Source of the DNA: Calycina herbarum
Taxonomy: Eukaryota > Ascomycota > Leotiomycetes > Helotiales > Pezizellaceae
Direction of reading: 5' to 3'
NCBI GenBank assembly: GCA_001414485.1
Contig: LLEY01000305.1
Span: forward strand, 1 to 37,864
DNA length: 37,864 nt
Shown here one piece after another: positions 1 through 11,400 of this stretch. Each line of letters opens with the position of its first letter. Within the stretch, counting starts at the first letter, position 1. The notes beneath the pieces were generated by a model. It saw only the letters and a program-made list of their open reading frames with translations. It had not been told where the DNA came from and did not search any database. A program made the position numbers and the translations under genes.

Positions 1-595
1 TAGTACACATCACTTTAGAGCCTTAAATAGAGTATAGAAATACCTAAATCATAAACCTAGATTAGGACTATACTATAGTAATATAGATAATCAGCTAGAA
101 GCTATCCTAAACCTAAAGGCCTTTACTGATGCCGATTGGGGAGGAGATATAATAAGTCGGAAGAGTACTAGCAGCTATACTACTTTTATAAGAGGCTACA
201 TTATTAGCTAGAATACAACTTTACAAAAGACTATAGCTTTGTCTAGCTATAAAGCTGAATATATGTCTTATAAAGAAGTTATAAAAGAAATTATCTATTT
301 AAATAACTTAGTAGAATATTTTAATAATCTTATATACCCTAATAATAATACTACTATTCCGATTCTATTAACAGATAGTAAATCAGCTTTGAAATTAGCT
401 AATAATCCTGAATTTCATAAAAGAAGTAAACATATAGATATTACATATCACTTTATAAGAGATGCTATAACTAGTAACCAAGTAAGGCTTATACATGTAG
501 GCACAAAAGACCAAATAGCTGATGGCTTTACAAAAGAACTAGATAAAGTAAAGCATGATAAGTTTATTACTACTTTAAATCTTCGTCCAAGTTAA
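1..595 (+). pseudogene. Ty1/copia pol 3' end (reverse transcriptase end and RNase H), degraded
   Basis: This is the C-terminal part of a copia polyprotein, entering from the left edge and ending at TAA 593-595. The conserved copia RNase H end is visible, with the stretch DSKSALKLANNPEFHKRSKH followed by HID and a block like DQIADGFTKEL. The upstream part reads like the usual TDADWGGD/SRKSTSSY segment and contains TAG stops where Trp is expected. RNase H removes the RNA strand during reverse transcription in the virus-like particle. The polypurine tract (AGGGGAA, about 640-646) and the LTR at 647 follow directly, so this is the 3' end of a plus-strand element. The part from 239 onward happens to be stop-free but is not a standalone gene. 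Confidence 0.85.
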
Positions 596-646
596 TTTAT
601 ATATAAGCTAAATATAGTACAAGTATATATCTACCTTACAGGGGAA

Positions 647-1194
647 TATAATAATATATTAGTATCTAGTATACTTAGACATAAGTACTTAAGTATATAT
701 AGACCTAAAAGTTAAGCTTAGTCAGAATATCACGTGACCTCGTGGTTCTGATGTGTCTAGAGCACTCTAGAGCAACGCGTTAAGTTTTGTATATTAATTA
801 CATATACTTCCGCATACGTATTCCGTTTACGGAAGTGGCGTTTTATAGCATATACCGCATGCGTATTCCGCATACGTATATACAAAGAGTCCTTTGTACA
901 CCGCATACGTATTCCGTATACGTATATACAAAGAGTCCTTTGTACACCGCATACGTATTCCGAATGCGTATATACAAAGAGTCCTTTGTACACCGCATAC
1001 GTATTCCGAATGCGTATATACAAAGAGTCCTTTATACACATGTGTATATAACTAGGTCCTGGGACGTCTACCCAGGACACATACACATACACATACACAC
1101 ACACATATACACACACACATATACACACACACATATACACATAATTTATACCCTTGACTTCTGCCTTCTGCCCTCTTGCGTGACTATTTTAACA
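647..1194 (+). mobile_element. Copia-type LTR, copy 1 (3' LTR of the element entering from the left)
   Basis: The LTR starts TATAATAATATATTAG right after the polypurine tract and ends ...TTTTAACA. It contains a CACGTG box (731-736), a 46-bp minisatellite with four units (about 855-1038) and a CA-rich tract (about 1079-1142). The same sequence recurs at 2659, 4744, 30584 (minus), 31764 (minus), 33352, 36282 and 37738. Open frames across it on both strands are products of the repeat, not genes. Confidence 0.88.
855..1038. repeat. 46-bp minisatellite, four units, inside copia-type LTR 1
   Basis: Units start at 855, 901, 947 and 993. Each unit holds two dyads: a near-perfect 21-bp palindrome (arms ATACGTATTC and GAATACGTAT in the commonest form) and TACAAAGAGTCCTTTGTA (7-bp stem, 4-nt loop). 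Because 46 is not a multiple of three, repeated translation gives a three-unit protein period in several frames. Confidence 0.9.
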
Positions 1195-2577
1195 CTAGGT
1201 GACAAGTCTTGATGTCTTTGAATCCGATCTCGAATAAGCGTTAATTAAGCTATTATTTCGTGTGCGTTACTTGGTGTTTTAGGTGTCTATAAAGTGTCTT
1301 CTGGTATTGTTGGTATTAGCGTACGAAGCCTTAAATCAAGCTTTAATAACGCAGCTTCTAGGCTGTATAGGACTAGCCTAGCCCCTTTAAAACTTGCATA
1401 GATATTATCCTTTATAAATGCTTTATAAAAAGCTACTTTAAACACGAGAAGAAAGGTTTCTTTAGTAATATAATTAATATAATTCTATACTAAGCCTAAT
1501 ATCTCAGCTCTATATGCTCGCTTTAACAGCGAGAAGCAGACTATATTAAGCAGCTATAGTAGGTATAATAAGTGTAGAGGCATATAGAGGGTAATAATGT
1601 TTAAGTCTTTATAGAGTTACTGGAATTTAAGCGAGTTGTAGCTTTTATAACTATTAACAATTAATAAACAATATCCTCCTACACTTTGTACCTTTGTATA
1701 CTTATTAAAATACTTTAACTATATAACTCTAAGCTTATTGTTTATCTAGCCGTTGTTGCTAACCTTAATTACCTAATCGTATAGTATATATATGTCTTAG
1801 TACTAGGTAGAAATAAGTACTTTGCCTACGAATATAATAAATAGCGGGATTGCCTATTCTGTTACGTTAACTCCCTAAATAACTATAACCTACTCGCGAT
1901 TGCCTAGCTAAACTTGCTTTCGCTTCCCACGCGTTTCTAAGCTTATAACAACAAGTTAAGACGAAATAACTCCTATTATAAAGCTACTTTTGTTAAAGTT
2001 GTAAATATCCTTATCTTAAATACTATATTTCTCTTTAATAGACTATATAAGCATAAACCATAGGCTAATAACTCGCGGATCCTCAGTTAAAGCTCGCTAA
2101 CGATTGTATAAACGACTTCATCGAGTTTTAAGCTTAGGTATACGTTTTATAAAGTTATCCAGCCAGTTCCTACCTACAGGCTTTCCGTCGCGCTCTCTTA
2201 GCAGATTGTTAGCTATATCTCGTACTATATCCCTTATAGGCGAAAACCCTTGCGAATCTAACTCTAATATATATCTAACTATTGCCTCCTCCTCTAGCTT
2301 TATAAGCTTTTTCGAATTAGGCTAGCAATCGCGTCGTAAGGGCTTTCCGGCGCGTCGATCGGAGAGAGTCTTTCGAGGAACATAGTAAATCTTTACAACG
2401 CTTTATTCAGTTAATAACACGTTGTTTTCGAGTTCTTAGGTTGCTAAAATGATATTAGCTTCTTAAGAAGGTAATTGAACATTGTAGTATTAAGCTATTA
2501 TGATTTAAAGGTAGTATATAGTACGCGACGAGGAAAGTAGGCGACCCGCTTGTATAGGCGACTCGCTTGTGAAACAC
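1195..2577 (-). pseudogene. Pogo/Fot-type DDE transposase remnant, RIP-degraded
   Basis: Read on the minus strand, one main frame can be followed with many TAG/TAA stops. Near its C-terminus (about 1200-1260) it has a block like TPSNAHEI followed by LTLIRDRIQRHQ, typical of fungal pogo-like transposases with a DDE_1 core. An RILFI(N)G-type strand followed by a Pro/Leu-rich DVGVF-like section fits the middle of that core. The family cuts and pastes DNA at TA sites. The C-terminal end is cut off by the copia LTR at 1194, which suggests that the copia element inserted here. No inverted repeat was identified. The GC content and number of surviving CpGs are higher than in the gypsy copies. Confidence 0.6.
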
Positions 2578-3250
2578 GTTACTACTTTAAATCTTCGTCT
2601 AAGTTAATTTATATATAAGCTAAATATAGTACAAGTATATATCTATCTTACAGGGGAATATAATAATATATTAGTATCTAGTATACTTAGACATAAGTAC
2701 TTAAGTATATATAGACCTAAAAGTTAAGCTTAGTTAGAATACCACGTAACCTCGCGGTTCTGATGTGTCTAGAGCACTCTAGAGCAACGCGTTAAGTTTT
2801 ATATATTAATTACATATACTTCCACATACGTATTCCGTTTACGGAAGTAGCGTTTTATAGCGTATTCCGCATACGTATATACAAAGAGTCCTTTGTACAC
2901 CGTATACGTATTCCGAATACGTATATATAAAGAGTCCTTTGTACACCGCATACGTATTCCGAATACGTATATATAAAGAGTCCTTTGTACACCGCATACG
3001 TATTCCGAATACGTATATACAAAGAGGCCTTTGTATACTATATACATATTCCGTATACGTATATATAAAAGAGTCCTTTATATATATATGTATATAACTA
3101 GGTCCTAGGACGTCTACCTAGGACACACATATATACACATATACACACATATACACACACACATACACATATATATATATATACATATATATATTTATAC
3201 CCTTGACTTCTGCCTTCTGCCTTCTGTCCTCTTACGTAACCATTTTAACA
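2578..3250 (+). mobile_element. Second copy of copia 3' end plus LTR (LTR at 2659-3250)
   Basis: From about 2578 the sequence matches the last codons of the copia pol, the AT-rich spacer and the polypurine tract seen at about 566-646. The LTR follows (2659-3250, ends ...TTTTAACA) with about four minisatellite units and a CA/TA-rich tract. The pol upstream of this short piece is missing, so the element is truncated at 2578. The CACGTG box seen in copy 1 reads CACGTA here, a TpG to TpA change. Confidence 0.82.
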
Positions 3251-4207
3251 TATAATATATAACCGGTGATCGAATATTAGAGTAGACCTCGAAGTGTATT
3301 AACTCAGATACCTTTGGAACTTAGACTAATATTACGATTATAAACAGACGAAGATTAATATAAAGCTCGGGATATAATATAAAATCTTGAAATTACTACG
3401 AAGGAAGAGAGATAATTCGACAGCAACCCTAGAATAGACGGTAGTACAGATCAACTCTAGATTATTATAAAAAGTTATAAGTGTAGTATAGCGTATATAG
3501 TTTTCCGTTCTCAAAGTTGTAAAGATTTCCTCTCACCGGTGCGCTCTGCTTAATATAAATCAATATACTAGTAGCCAGCCTCCTAGATACGAAGCGAAGT
3601 AATTAGAAGAGTTCTAAGAACAAAAGAACCTACGAGTCGACGGCCTTTTTATACCAAGGGTTGTAGTAGAATAAGGACTAGAAACAAGTTTCGTTATTTT
3701 ACTCGGTAGGATTATAAATCAAGCTGATGTTAATTTCAGTATAAGAGAATATAAGAGAAACGTAATAAGAGATCGAGAGGATTATAAGAAGCTGGTAACG
3801 AAAACAGATTCCCACTTCTAATATCTATAATAACGAACTTCTCGTCTTATAAAACCACAGCTTCTTAAACAAACACTTCTAAAACAAATATTTCAAACTG
3901 TTACCCTACGAGATATAATATAAAAGAGATCTAGTTAGACCGATTAACCCCTGTGAAATTAATCGATTAACCAGGTCTTTATAAGATTACCGTTGGCCGT
4001 CTACTACAGCTATGTCAAAGCATAAACACGGTATACGTGTATAGTACAGGGTTGCTAGAGATGAAGAAGGCCGGCTCTAGTAATATCTTCTCGGAGCATA
4101 GTTCTCACCTACAAATTAGTACGGAGTAAGCAAACATTCTAACTAGAATAAGATAAAATAGACGTGTAAAAGTTGAAAGAGAAAACGACGACAGCTTAAG
4201 AATCGAC
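3251..4207. other. Unassigned AT-rich stretch between two retroelements
   Basis: No open frame of useful length and no recognisable domain. It is bounded by the copia-type LTR on the left and the AGTAA target duplication of the large gypsy element on the right. It is probably an old, mutated repeat or the original target DNA. Confidence 0.5.
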
Positions 4208-4212
4208 AGTAA

Positions 4213-4395
4213 TATGACGGCCCTCTATAAATGTACTAAAAGAGATACTTGTAGAATAGTACCTATATTCGAAGAAAACTAAACTAAAGAGAGAAGAGGA
4301 GAGTTGGTACGCTCTGTCTCTATTTATGTATACTAAGCGAGACTTCGGTAGAACCTCGGCACGTGATCTAGTCGTATGTGACTGGGACTGTTACA
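4213..4395 (-). repeat. 3' LTR of the outer gypsy element (183 bp)
   Basis: Read on the minus strand it starts TGTAACAGTCCCAG and ends at 4213. It aligns along its whole length with 17601-17783, and most differences look like transitions. A purine-rich tract (minus strand AAAGGAGGGAGTGG, about 4396-4409) abuts it, as expected for the plus-strand primer of reverse transcription. CACGTG lies at 4360-4365. Confidence 0.9.
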
Positions 4396-4743
4396 CCACT
4401 CCCTCCTTTAACCGGGCTCCCTCTAACTAAGCCGCTTTGTCTTCCGTAGCTATAGGGTCGTTACTCTCTAATTCGCTGTAATTGTCTCTTCCTGCCTCGT
4501 ACGCCTCTAGCTACAAAGGAAGAGCCTTTAGAGGCCTGTCAGCTGTTGGATTCGCTAAATGGAATTCCTTTAATATATGTGGCGAGTAGGCTACGTAGCG
4601 AGCTGGGTGCTAGTTAAGGTCCTCGTTATAGCCCTTCTACTTTAATCAGTAGTAAAGAGACTTCTATCGCGTCTTACTTGTAAGTACTTCCTTAACCTCC
4701 TATTCTTCTTCTTTGTCGACGATAATCGGTAGAGGTAGCGTAC
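4396..4743 (-). pseudogene. Outer gypsy: chromodomain and C-terminus of pol
   Basis: On the minus strand, about 4740 down to 4540 reads as a chromodomain: an EVKEVLTSK-like first strand, a KGYNEDLN-type turn where family members have KGYxEDxxW, then a YSPHILKEFHLANP tail typical of fungal chromoviruses. Trp codons appear as TAG. Chromodomains of this kind guide integration to methylated histone H3 in heterochromatin. The rest of pol lies beyond the LTR inserted at 4744. Confidence 0.75.
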
Positions 4744-5378
4744 TATAATAATATATTAGTATCTAGTATACTTAGACATAAGTGCTTAAGTGTATATAGA
4801 CCTAAAAGTTAAGCTTAGTCAGAATACCACGTGACCTCGTGGTTCTGATGTGTCTAGAGCACTCTAGAGCAACGCGTTAAGTTTTATATATTAATTACAT
4901 ATACTTCCGTATACGTATTCCGTTTACGGAAGTGGCGTTTTGTAGCGTATACCGTATACGTATATATAAAGAGTCCTTTGTACACCGTATACGTATTCCG
5001 CATACGTATATACAAAGAGTCCTTTGTACACCGCATGTGTATTCCGTATACGTATATATAAAGAGTCCTTTGTACACCGTATACGTATTCCGAATGCGTA
5101 TATACAAAGAGTCCTTTGTACACCGCATACGTATTCCGTATACGTATATACAAAGAGTCCTTTGTACACCGCATACGTATTCCGAATACGTATATACAAA
5201 GAGTCCTTTATACACATGTGTATATAACTAGGTCCTAGGACGTCTACCTAGGACATACACACACACATATACACACACATATACACACACACATATACAC
5301 ACACACACACATATACATATATATATAATTTATACCCTTGACTTCTGCCTTCTGCCCTCTTACGTAACCATTTTAACA
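4744..5378 (+). mobile_element. Copia-type solo LTR, copy 3, with CGTAC target duplication
   Basis: A 635-bp LTR starting TATAATAATA and ending TTTTAACA, flanked by CGTAC at 4739-4743 and 5379-5383. The exact 5-bp duplication fixes both ends. It contains five full 46-bp minisatellite units (about 4985-5214) and a CA repeat. No internal copia sequence is present, so it is a solo LTR left by recombination. It split the outer gypsy between the integrase C-terminal module and the chromodomain. It keeps many CpA/TpG sites and CACGTG. Confidence 0.93.
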
Positions 5379-5383
5379 CGTAC

Positions 5384-7351
5384 TTACTTGTCTAGGCAGA
5401 GGATCGTCTAAAGCTTTGTATAACTTCTCTGGTACGAAGACAGGATAGACTCTAATAGAGGATAGTAACTGGAGTCTAAAAGCAGAGCTAACTTCCTTAA
5501 GGATCTTAAAAGGTCTAGCTATCTAGTGGTCTAACTTCCGGCTAGGTCTTTACGTATTCCAGTTCTTTATAGTAATAAAAACTATATCGCCGACTCTAAA
5601 GTCTACTTCTTATCTATGTCTATTTACGTTCCGTTCTTTCTTTTCTTAAGCTTTTACTATATTCGCTTAGCCGACGTCTAGTACTTCTTAAAGAGTCTTC
5701 GTAACTGTTGTAGCTTCTTCTTATAATAGCCTCTCTTGTATAGTCGAGGGTTTAGGCGTATGCTAGTTAAAAGACGTTCTTAGTAAGTAGCCCTTTTGTA
5801 ATTCGAACAGGGACATTCTAATAGTACTATGAGGCAGTATAAGCTAAGCGTGGTCTATCATTGGAAGTAGCTCTGACTAATTATTCTGGTAGTAATTTAT
5901 ATACGGCTGTAAGCGCTGATCCAGGTACTGGTTTATAATTTTGGTTTGTCTGTCTGTCTAGGCGTGATTTGCGGTCGAAAGTCGAAGCCGGACACCGAGG
6001 ATTCGCGTAAATTCTCGCTAGAAGGCAGAGATAAACTAAGGGCCTCTGTTAGAGACAATACTCTCTAGGATTCCGTAATATCGTAATATATGCTATAAGT
6101 ATAGCCTAGCTATCTACTCAGCCGTTACTTCCTTTTAGCACGGGATAGAGATAGATTATTTAGATAATCGGTCGATAACTACGAATACGTTGTCAAAGCC
6201 GTGCTTATTAGCTAGGAAGGATTTAAAGTCTATTGCCACGTGTTGCTATATACGTAATAGGACTAGAAGTGGGTATAGATAACTAGGGGTCTTGTCTCTT
6301 AGCACATCCGCTCTTCGACATTCGTAACAGTTACGTATATATTATATAATATTAGACTTTATATTTCGCTAGATATATCTCGAGCAAAGGATCTAGTAGG
6401 TCTTGTCTCGTCCAGGGTAGGCTAGTAGTACTTGGTCGTATGCTTTACGGATCAGGTCTGTCTATAAAGTATCGATATCTAGCACTATTAAGCAGCCTCG
6501 ATAAAGCAGTAGGTCTTCCTCTAAGACGTATAGAGAGTCTTTGTCGTTCTCAGCCTATAATCGTAAAGCTTAAAGTGTCTTAGCATCCTTATTTACTTTA
6601 CAGATTCGTTTAGAGAGCGTAAGAGACTCCTAGAAGTGGTCGTCGTCGACTAGAGCTAGCGTAATAGAGCTTATTTCGACCCCGAGGTCTTTAAGTGTTT
6701 CTATATCGACTTGTTCTTTCGTTAAGAGCGTACGGGTCTAGTATTGTTCTTTTAGCTCCTTCTAAGTCCGTAACTCGTCCGTTTTTCGTGTTAAAGCGTC
6801 TGTCTTTCTATTCTCTTTTCTAGAACAGTATATTACTATAAAGTAGTATTCGGCTAAAGCTTCAGCCTATCTAGCTTAACGTGTAGTAAGCTACTTTATC
6901 GTTATAAAGTACTCGAGTGCTTTATAGTTAGTATAAATACGAACTTTCTCGTGTATGCTTTGCAATTCCGGTCTCTATTTCGTAAGCGAGCGTACGATTA
7001 CGAGTATCTCTTTGTCGTAAATCTCGTAATTACACTTAGCTAAGGACATGACCTTACTAAAGTAAGCTACTAGGTACTATTCGCTGTCTGCTTACTATTG
7101 TTATAGTATTCTAGCAATTATCCCGTCTGAGCCGTCTGTCTCGATCATCGTAGGAAGCTCTAGAGAGTAGTAGCGAAGGACTAGTGCCGTCGTAAGGTAT
7201 TCTTTCAGCTTCTTAAAAGCGTCCTAGCAGCTTTTGTCGAAGTTAAAGGGTACGTTGTCCTTTGTAAGACGTGTAAGTGGTTTTATAATAATTCCGTAAT
7301 TCTATATAAACCTCCGGTAGAAGTTGTAAAAGCCTAGGAAGCTCTAGACGC
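5384..7351 (-). pseudogene. Outer gypsy pol, C-terminal half: end of RT, RNase H and integrase
   Basis: Minus strand. At 7350-7150 the reading frame shows SFLGFYNFYRRFI followed by PLTRLTKDNVPF, the connection between reverse transcriptase and RNase H in gypsy elements, then a WTxxCxxAFxxLK-like block. Integrase follows at lower coordinates and ends in a GPY/F module at about 5560-5390 (VGPFKILKEV, then YPVF and PEKL). The frame resumes exactly where it stopped at 14609, with the inner gypsy in between. Stops are TAG/TAA. Confidence 0.75.
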
Positions 7352-7356
7352 CTTTT

Positions 7357-7788
7357 TGTAACGAAACTCAAACGAACTAAACAAAGATAACTAAGTCTCG
7401 AAGGTTGGTATACAGGTAAGAAGTACAGATATGCTGGGTTGTTTACTTAGAAGTGAACTTATTACTTATATCAAAGATGTTAAATAATATAATAAGATTA
7501 ATAACTAAAGTTAAGTACGAAGCTCCTATCTAGATAACAGACGTACTAGTATATATAGAACCTTCGTTCCCCTAGGTAGCTAACTCGCTTATCGAGCTGG
7601 CGATCCAACGAGCTGGTTTGCCTAGCGATCCAGCGGTCTCTTTCGTTACGTGATTATTATAATGAAATCCTTAGATTGCTTAGCTAACCTAACCGATCCC
7701 TATCTACTATAAGAGTATTCCGATAGTGCTTAATCTATTAGGACGCTGCCTAGTCTTCACTTATCACGTGTGCACGTGATTCGTAACA
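7357..7788 (-). repeat. 3' LTR of the inner gypsy element (432 bp)
   Basis: On the minus strand it runs TGTTACGAATCACG... to ...TTTCGTTACA. The purine tract AAGAAGGGGATAG (minus strand, just above 7788) abuts its start. Two CACGTG boxes (7765-7770 and 7773-7778) lie near its outer end. It keeps the canonical TG...CA ends. Confidence 0.92.
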
Positions 7789-7860
7789 CTATCCCCTTCT
7801 TAGCTTAGCGTGTCCCTATACTTAAGTACGATCTAAGAAATATCGTTAGAAGGCTAGCAG

Positions 7861-8484
7861 CCTTCTTCTCTTTTTACTATACTACTCGATCGTTTAATAA
7901 AACGTACTAAGTATATTGCTCTTAGAAAAGAAATCAACTTATCTAGAATAAAAATAGTGCTCTATACCCGATGTTTAAAAGCTGGTTTTATAAATAAATA
8001 TATCGCCTCTTAAGATAAAAGTCTAAATCGCTATAGTCGTTATATAAAGAACGGCAAGACTTACAACGTTCGTAAGGTAAACTATATACCGACTATTCGA
8101 GATTAAGAGTCTATAGATACTTAGATCTAACAACTAGAAGATAAGGCTAATAAGGCTATAGTAAAAGTCCTCTAGGTTAATAAACAGAAGAAGCTGCTTT
8201 ATACCTAGAAGTAGAGAATAATAGCAGCTGGTCTTAACTCTCTTAAGGAGCTAGATACTACTAAAGAATTAGAAAGAAAGGAAAAGGAGAAGGAGGAAGA
8301 AAAGAAGCGGATAGAAGAAGAGGCTACTAGGCTAGCCGCCCTTCCTACGCCCGACGTTTCCGACCCTGCCCTCGCTCTAGGCCTTAACCTAGCCTTTCTT
8401 AAGTCCTTCCCTACTAACTACGCGATATAGGCAGACTTAGGTTTTAATAGTAGAACTCCTAAAGTTCCTCCGAGTACTAGCTAA
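7861..8484 (+). pseudogene. Possible opposite-strand gene inside the inner gypsy (Cys-rich, acidic coiled-coil tail)
   Basis: Although the element lies on the minus strand, the plus strand here gives a coherent frame of about 200 codons ending at TAA 8482-8484. It is broken by roughly eight internal stops, all TAG or TAA, as RIP would make from CAG, CAA or TGG. The N-terminal half has CLKAGF and NGKTY(C)NV-like blocks with Tyr codons spaced as in a short Cys-cluster protein (TGY to TAY). The C-terminal half is a long Glu/Lys run (about 8262-8330) with EEEATRLAALPTP, then LNLAFLKSFP. The run is conserved at 25260-25500 and 28060-28260. The start codon is not determined. It overlaps the chromodomain end on the other strand. 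The function is unknown. Confidence 0.45.
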
Positions 8485-11400
8485 TATTTTTTCTAGGTTT
8501 CTAAGTATTTTCTAAATATAGGTAATCTAACTATTTTATTAAATACTTAACTTATCCTCTAATAAGTCTATAGTTAAGAATCCTCTTAACTTTATACTTA
8601 GTGTTTAGGTTTACTAGTTAAATTTCTATAAGTAGGGCTAGTAGTGCTCCTAGTAGTACTAGTTCGAGTAGGGATATATAGAATACTAGGTGGATATTTA
8701 TTATCCTTAGTAGTACTAATTCATAATTCAAAGGTCCTTTAACGTATTTAATTTTAAATAGTCTAAGTTTTTTATAATCTAGTTTATTACTTAGTCTTTT
8801 CGTATCGATATTCTTTTATATTAAGTAGACTTTATCCCCCTCTTTTAGCGTTAGCTTCTAACTACGTCGTTTATTATAGTAGTGCGTATTTCTCTCTACT
8901 ATAAATTACAGGTCCTCTATAAGTTCCTTATATAGACTCTTAATTTTCGAGACCTGAATACGAGTAAGTTAGTTATTAATAGTCGTAGATAGTAGTTCTT
9001 AATACGCCGATAATTTATACCTAAAATTAGCATAGAATAGTATAATAAGTGTTATTTCCGTTACTGAACTATTATAGGCAAACTATGCTAAAGGCAGCAG
9101 TTCTATCTAATTATCTTATTAGTAGTTTATATAATAACAAAGGTATATTTTAACTACTTAATTCATCCGTTCGTTTCCTCTATTTATTTAAGAGTAGAAA
9201 GCTATAGAGAGCTTTCTTTTCGCACCTAATCGTTCTATAAGAGCGATCTAAAATTTCAAGGTAAAGAGCTTGTCTCTATCTAAGAGTATTTCTTTAGGTA
9301 GTCTATGTCTTAAGACTACTTCTCTAAGGAATACGAATACTAATTCCTTAGCTATACTTAACTCTATATATACTATAAGAATTATATACTTCGTAAGTCG
9401 TTCTATAATAACTAGGATTATATTATATTTAACTTCTATTATTAGATCTTTAGATTTTAGTAATTTAATAATAAAATCTATAGATATTAATTTCTAAGGT
9501 ACCTATAGTATTAGAGTAGTGTTTATCTGTCTATAAGGAGTATAGTAGGAAGCCTTATTCCTAGTATAGGTATTATATTCTACTATTACTTCCTTAACTA
9601 TCGCGGATAACCGATTAATATAGTAGTATTATCTTATTCTTTAGAGGGTTCTACGAATTCCTTAGTAACTATAAGCGGGTATAGTATAGTATTCTTATAT
9701 AAACTCTTTTATATATAAGCTAGGAACCTATAATTTCCCTTTTATATATTAATTATAACCTTTATATATGTTTTAAATCTTATCTATCTAGATGTCGTTT
9801 ATTACTACTATTTTATATATAGTAGGTACTAAGTCTCTATTCTTAAGAGTTTTTAAGATCGTAATCTTCTTATACTTCTTATTTCCCTCGTATCCAGGTT
9901 TCCGGCTAAGAGTATTAGCTTAAGTATTTAACGTTCCCTTTATATATCGAATAATAATGTTAAATCCTCCTAATATTTCTAACTATCTAGCTAATCGTCT
10001 TATTATAAGTTCCTTAGTTGTTATAAACGTTCTAAGGTTCTTATAGTCGGATAAAACTATAACTAGATATTTTATTAGCTATAAATAAATTCTCTAGTGT
10101 TCTAAAGCTAATACTATAGTAAGCAGTTCCTTGTTAAAGATACTATAGTTTTATTATACTAGGTTAAATGTTTTAGAATAATATATAACAGGTATAAGTT
10201 TCTCTTTATTATTTGGTTATAGGTAAATCGTACCTACTGCTATGTCTAAGGCGTCTATTTCGATTATACTAGGTTTATCTATATTAAAATTATATAAAAT
10301 AGGTTTTTCTATAAACTTTGCTTTGATTTTCTGAAAAGCATTCTCTGCCTATTTATTCTATATAAACTTAATAGCTTTCTTAACTAGTACTAATATTAAT
10401 TTAGTAATCTTTATATAGTCTTATATAAATAGATAGCAAAAGTTTATAAATCTAAGAAAGGACTATATATCTTTTATATTCTCTAGTAATTTCTAGTTTA
10501 AGATGTCTTAGATCTTTACTAGATCTATTTCTATTTTTCCTAGGCTAAATACCTATTCTAGGAAAAGTATCTAAGTTACTCCGAACTCGTATTTCAAGAG
10601 TTTTAACTAAGAATTTACTTTTATAAGTTGTTATAAAACTTCTCTAATATATCCCTTATATTCTTCTTCTTTTTCTAAGAAGATTAAGATATTATCTAGG
10701 TAATAAATTACTATTACCCCTAGAAGATCTCCTAAAATGTTATTATTTTATCTCTAATATATAGCTAGTACGTTATAGAGTCTAAATAGCATAACTGTGT
10801 ATTCGTAGAAGCCTGATAGTAAGGCAAATACTATCTTCTATTCGTCTCCGACTTTTATTCGTATAAGTCTATAAGCGTTTTATTAATCTAATTTCGTAAA
10901 TCGTACTACCTTACCTAACTTGTCTTATAAGTATTAGCTAGGTAGCAGCGGATAAGCGTCCTTAACTATAGCGTGATTTACTTCTTAATAATTAATATAT
11001 ACTCTCCTATCTAGGTTATCTTTCTTCTTAATAATAAGTATATTTAAGGTAATTAGTAACTTAGATCTTCTAATATATCTCTTCTTAATACCTTCCTTTA
11101 TATAACTTTCTATTCTCTATAGGCTTTTCTAGTTATATAACCGAAGCTTCTACTTCGAAAGGTAATAACCCTCTTTTAATTTAATCTTATAATCCTATAA
11201 GCGATGTTCTAGCAAGGCTTATAAGTCTTCTAGGTTTTTAAACAAAGCTTTAAATTCTCTGTACTATATAGGTATTTCGTTATCAGCTTTCTTACTAACC
11301 TGTAGAGGACTCTAGGCAAGGTGTCCTAGCGCTTTAGAAGAGGTAGCGCTAACCTCGTTCTAGCCTTAAAGTTATAAATATAAACCTATGTATTTATATT

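Noticed and set aside
757..1212. Overlapping open frames of up to 141 codons on both strands (also at 2799, 4884-5231, 30621-31059, 33621 and 36392-36825) giving repetitive Tyr/Arg/Cys proteins
   Set aside because: All lie in the LTR minisatellite and CA repeat. A 46-bp unit without stops yields open frames on both strands, several start from non-ATG codons, and the product is a three-unit periodic artefact.
2104..2325. 73-codon plus-strand open frame
   Set aside because: Antisense to the pogo-type transposase remnant, with no recognisable domain.
4985..5214. Regular repeats resembling a CRISPR array
   Set aside because: Units are contiguous without unique spacers, lie inside an LTR of a eukaryotic retroelement, and there are no cas genes.
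9270..9497. 75-codon plus-strand open frame (and a related one at 29044-29238)
   Set aside because: Shadow of the minus-strand gypsy integrase; the two copies match because the element is repeated.
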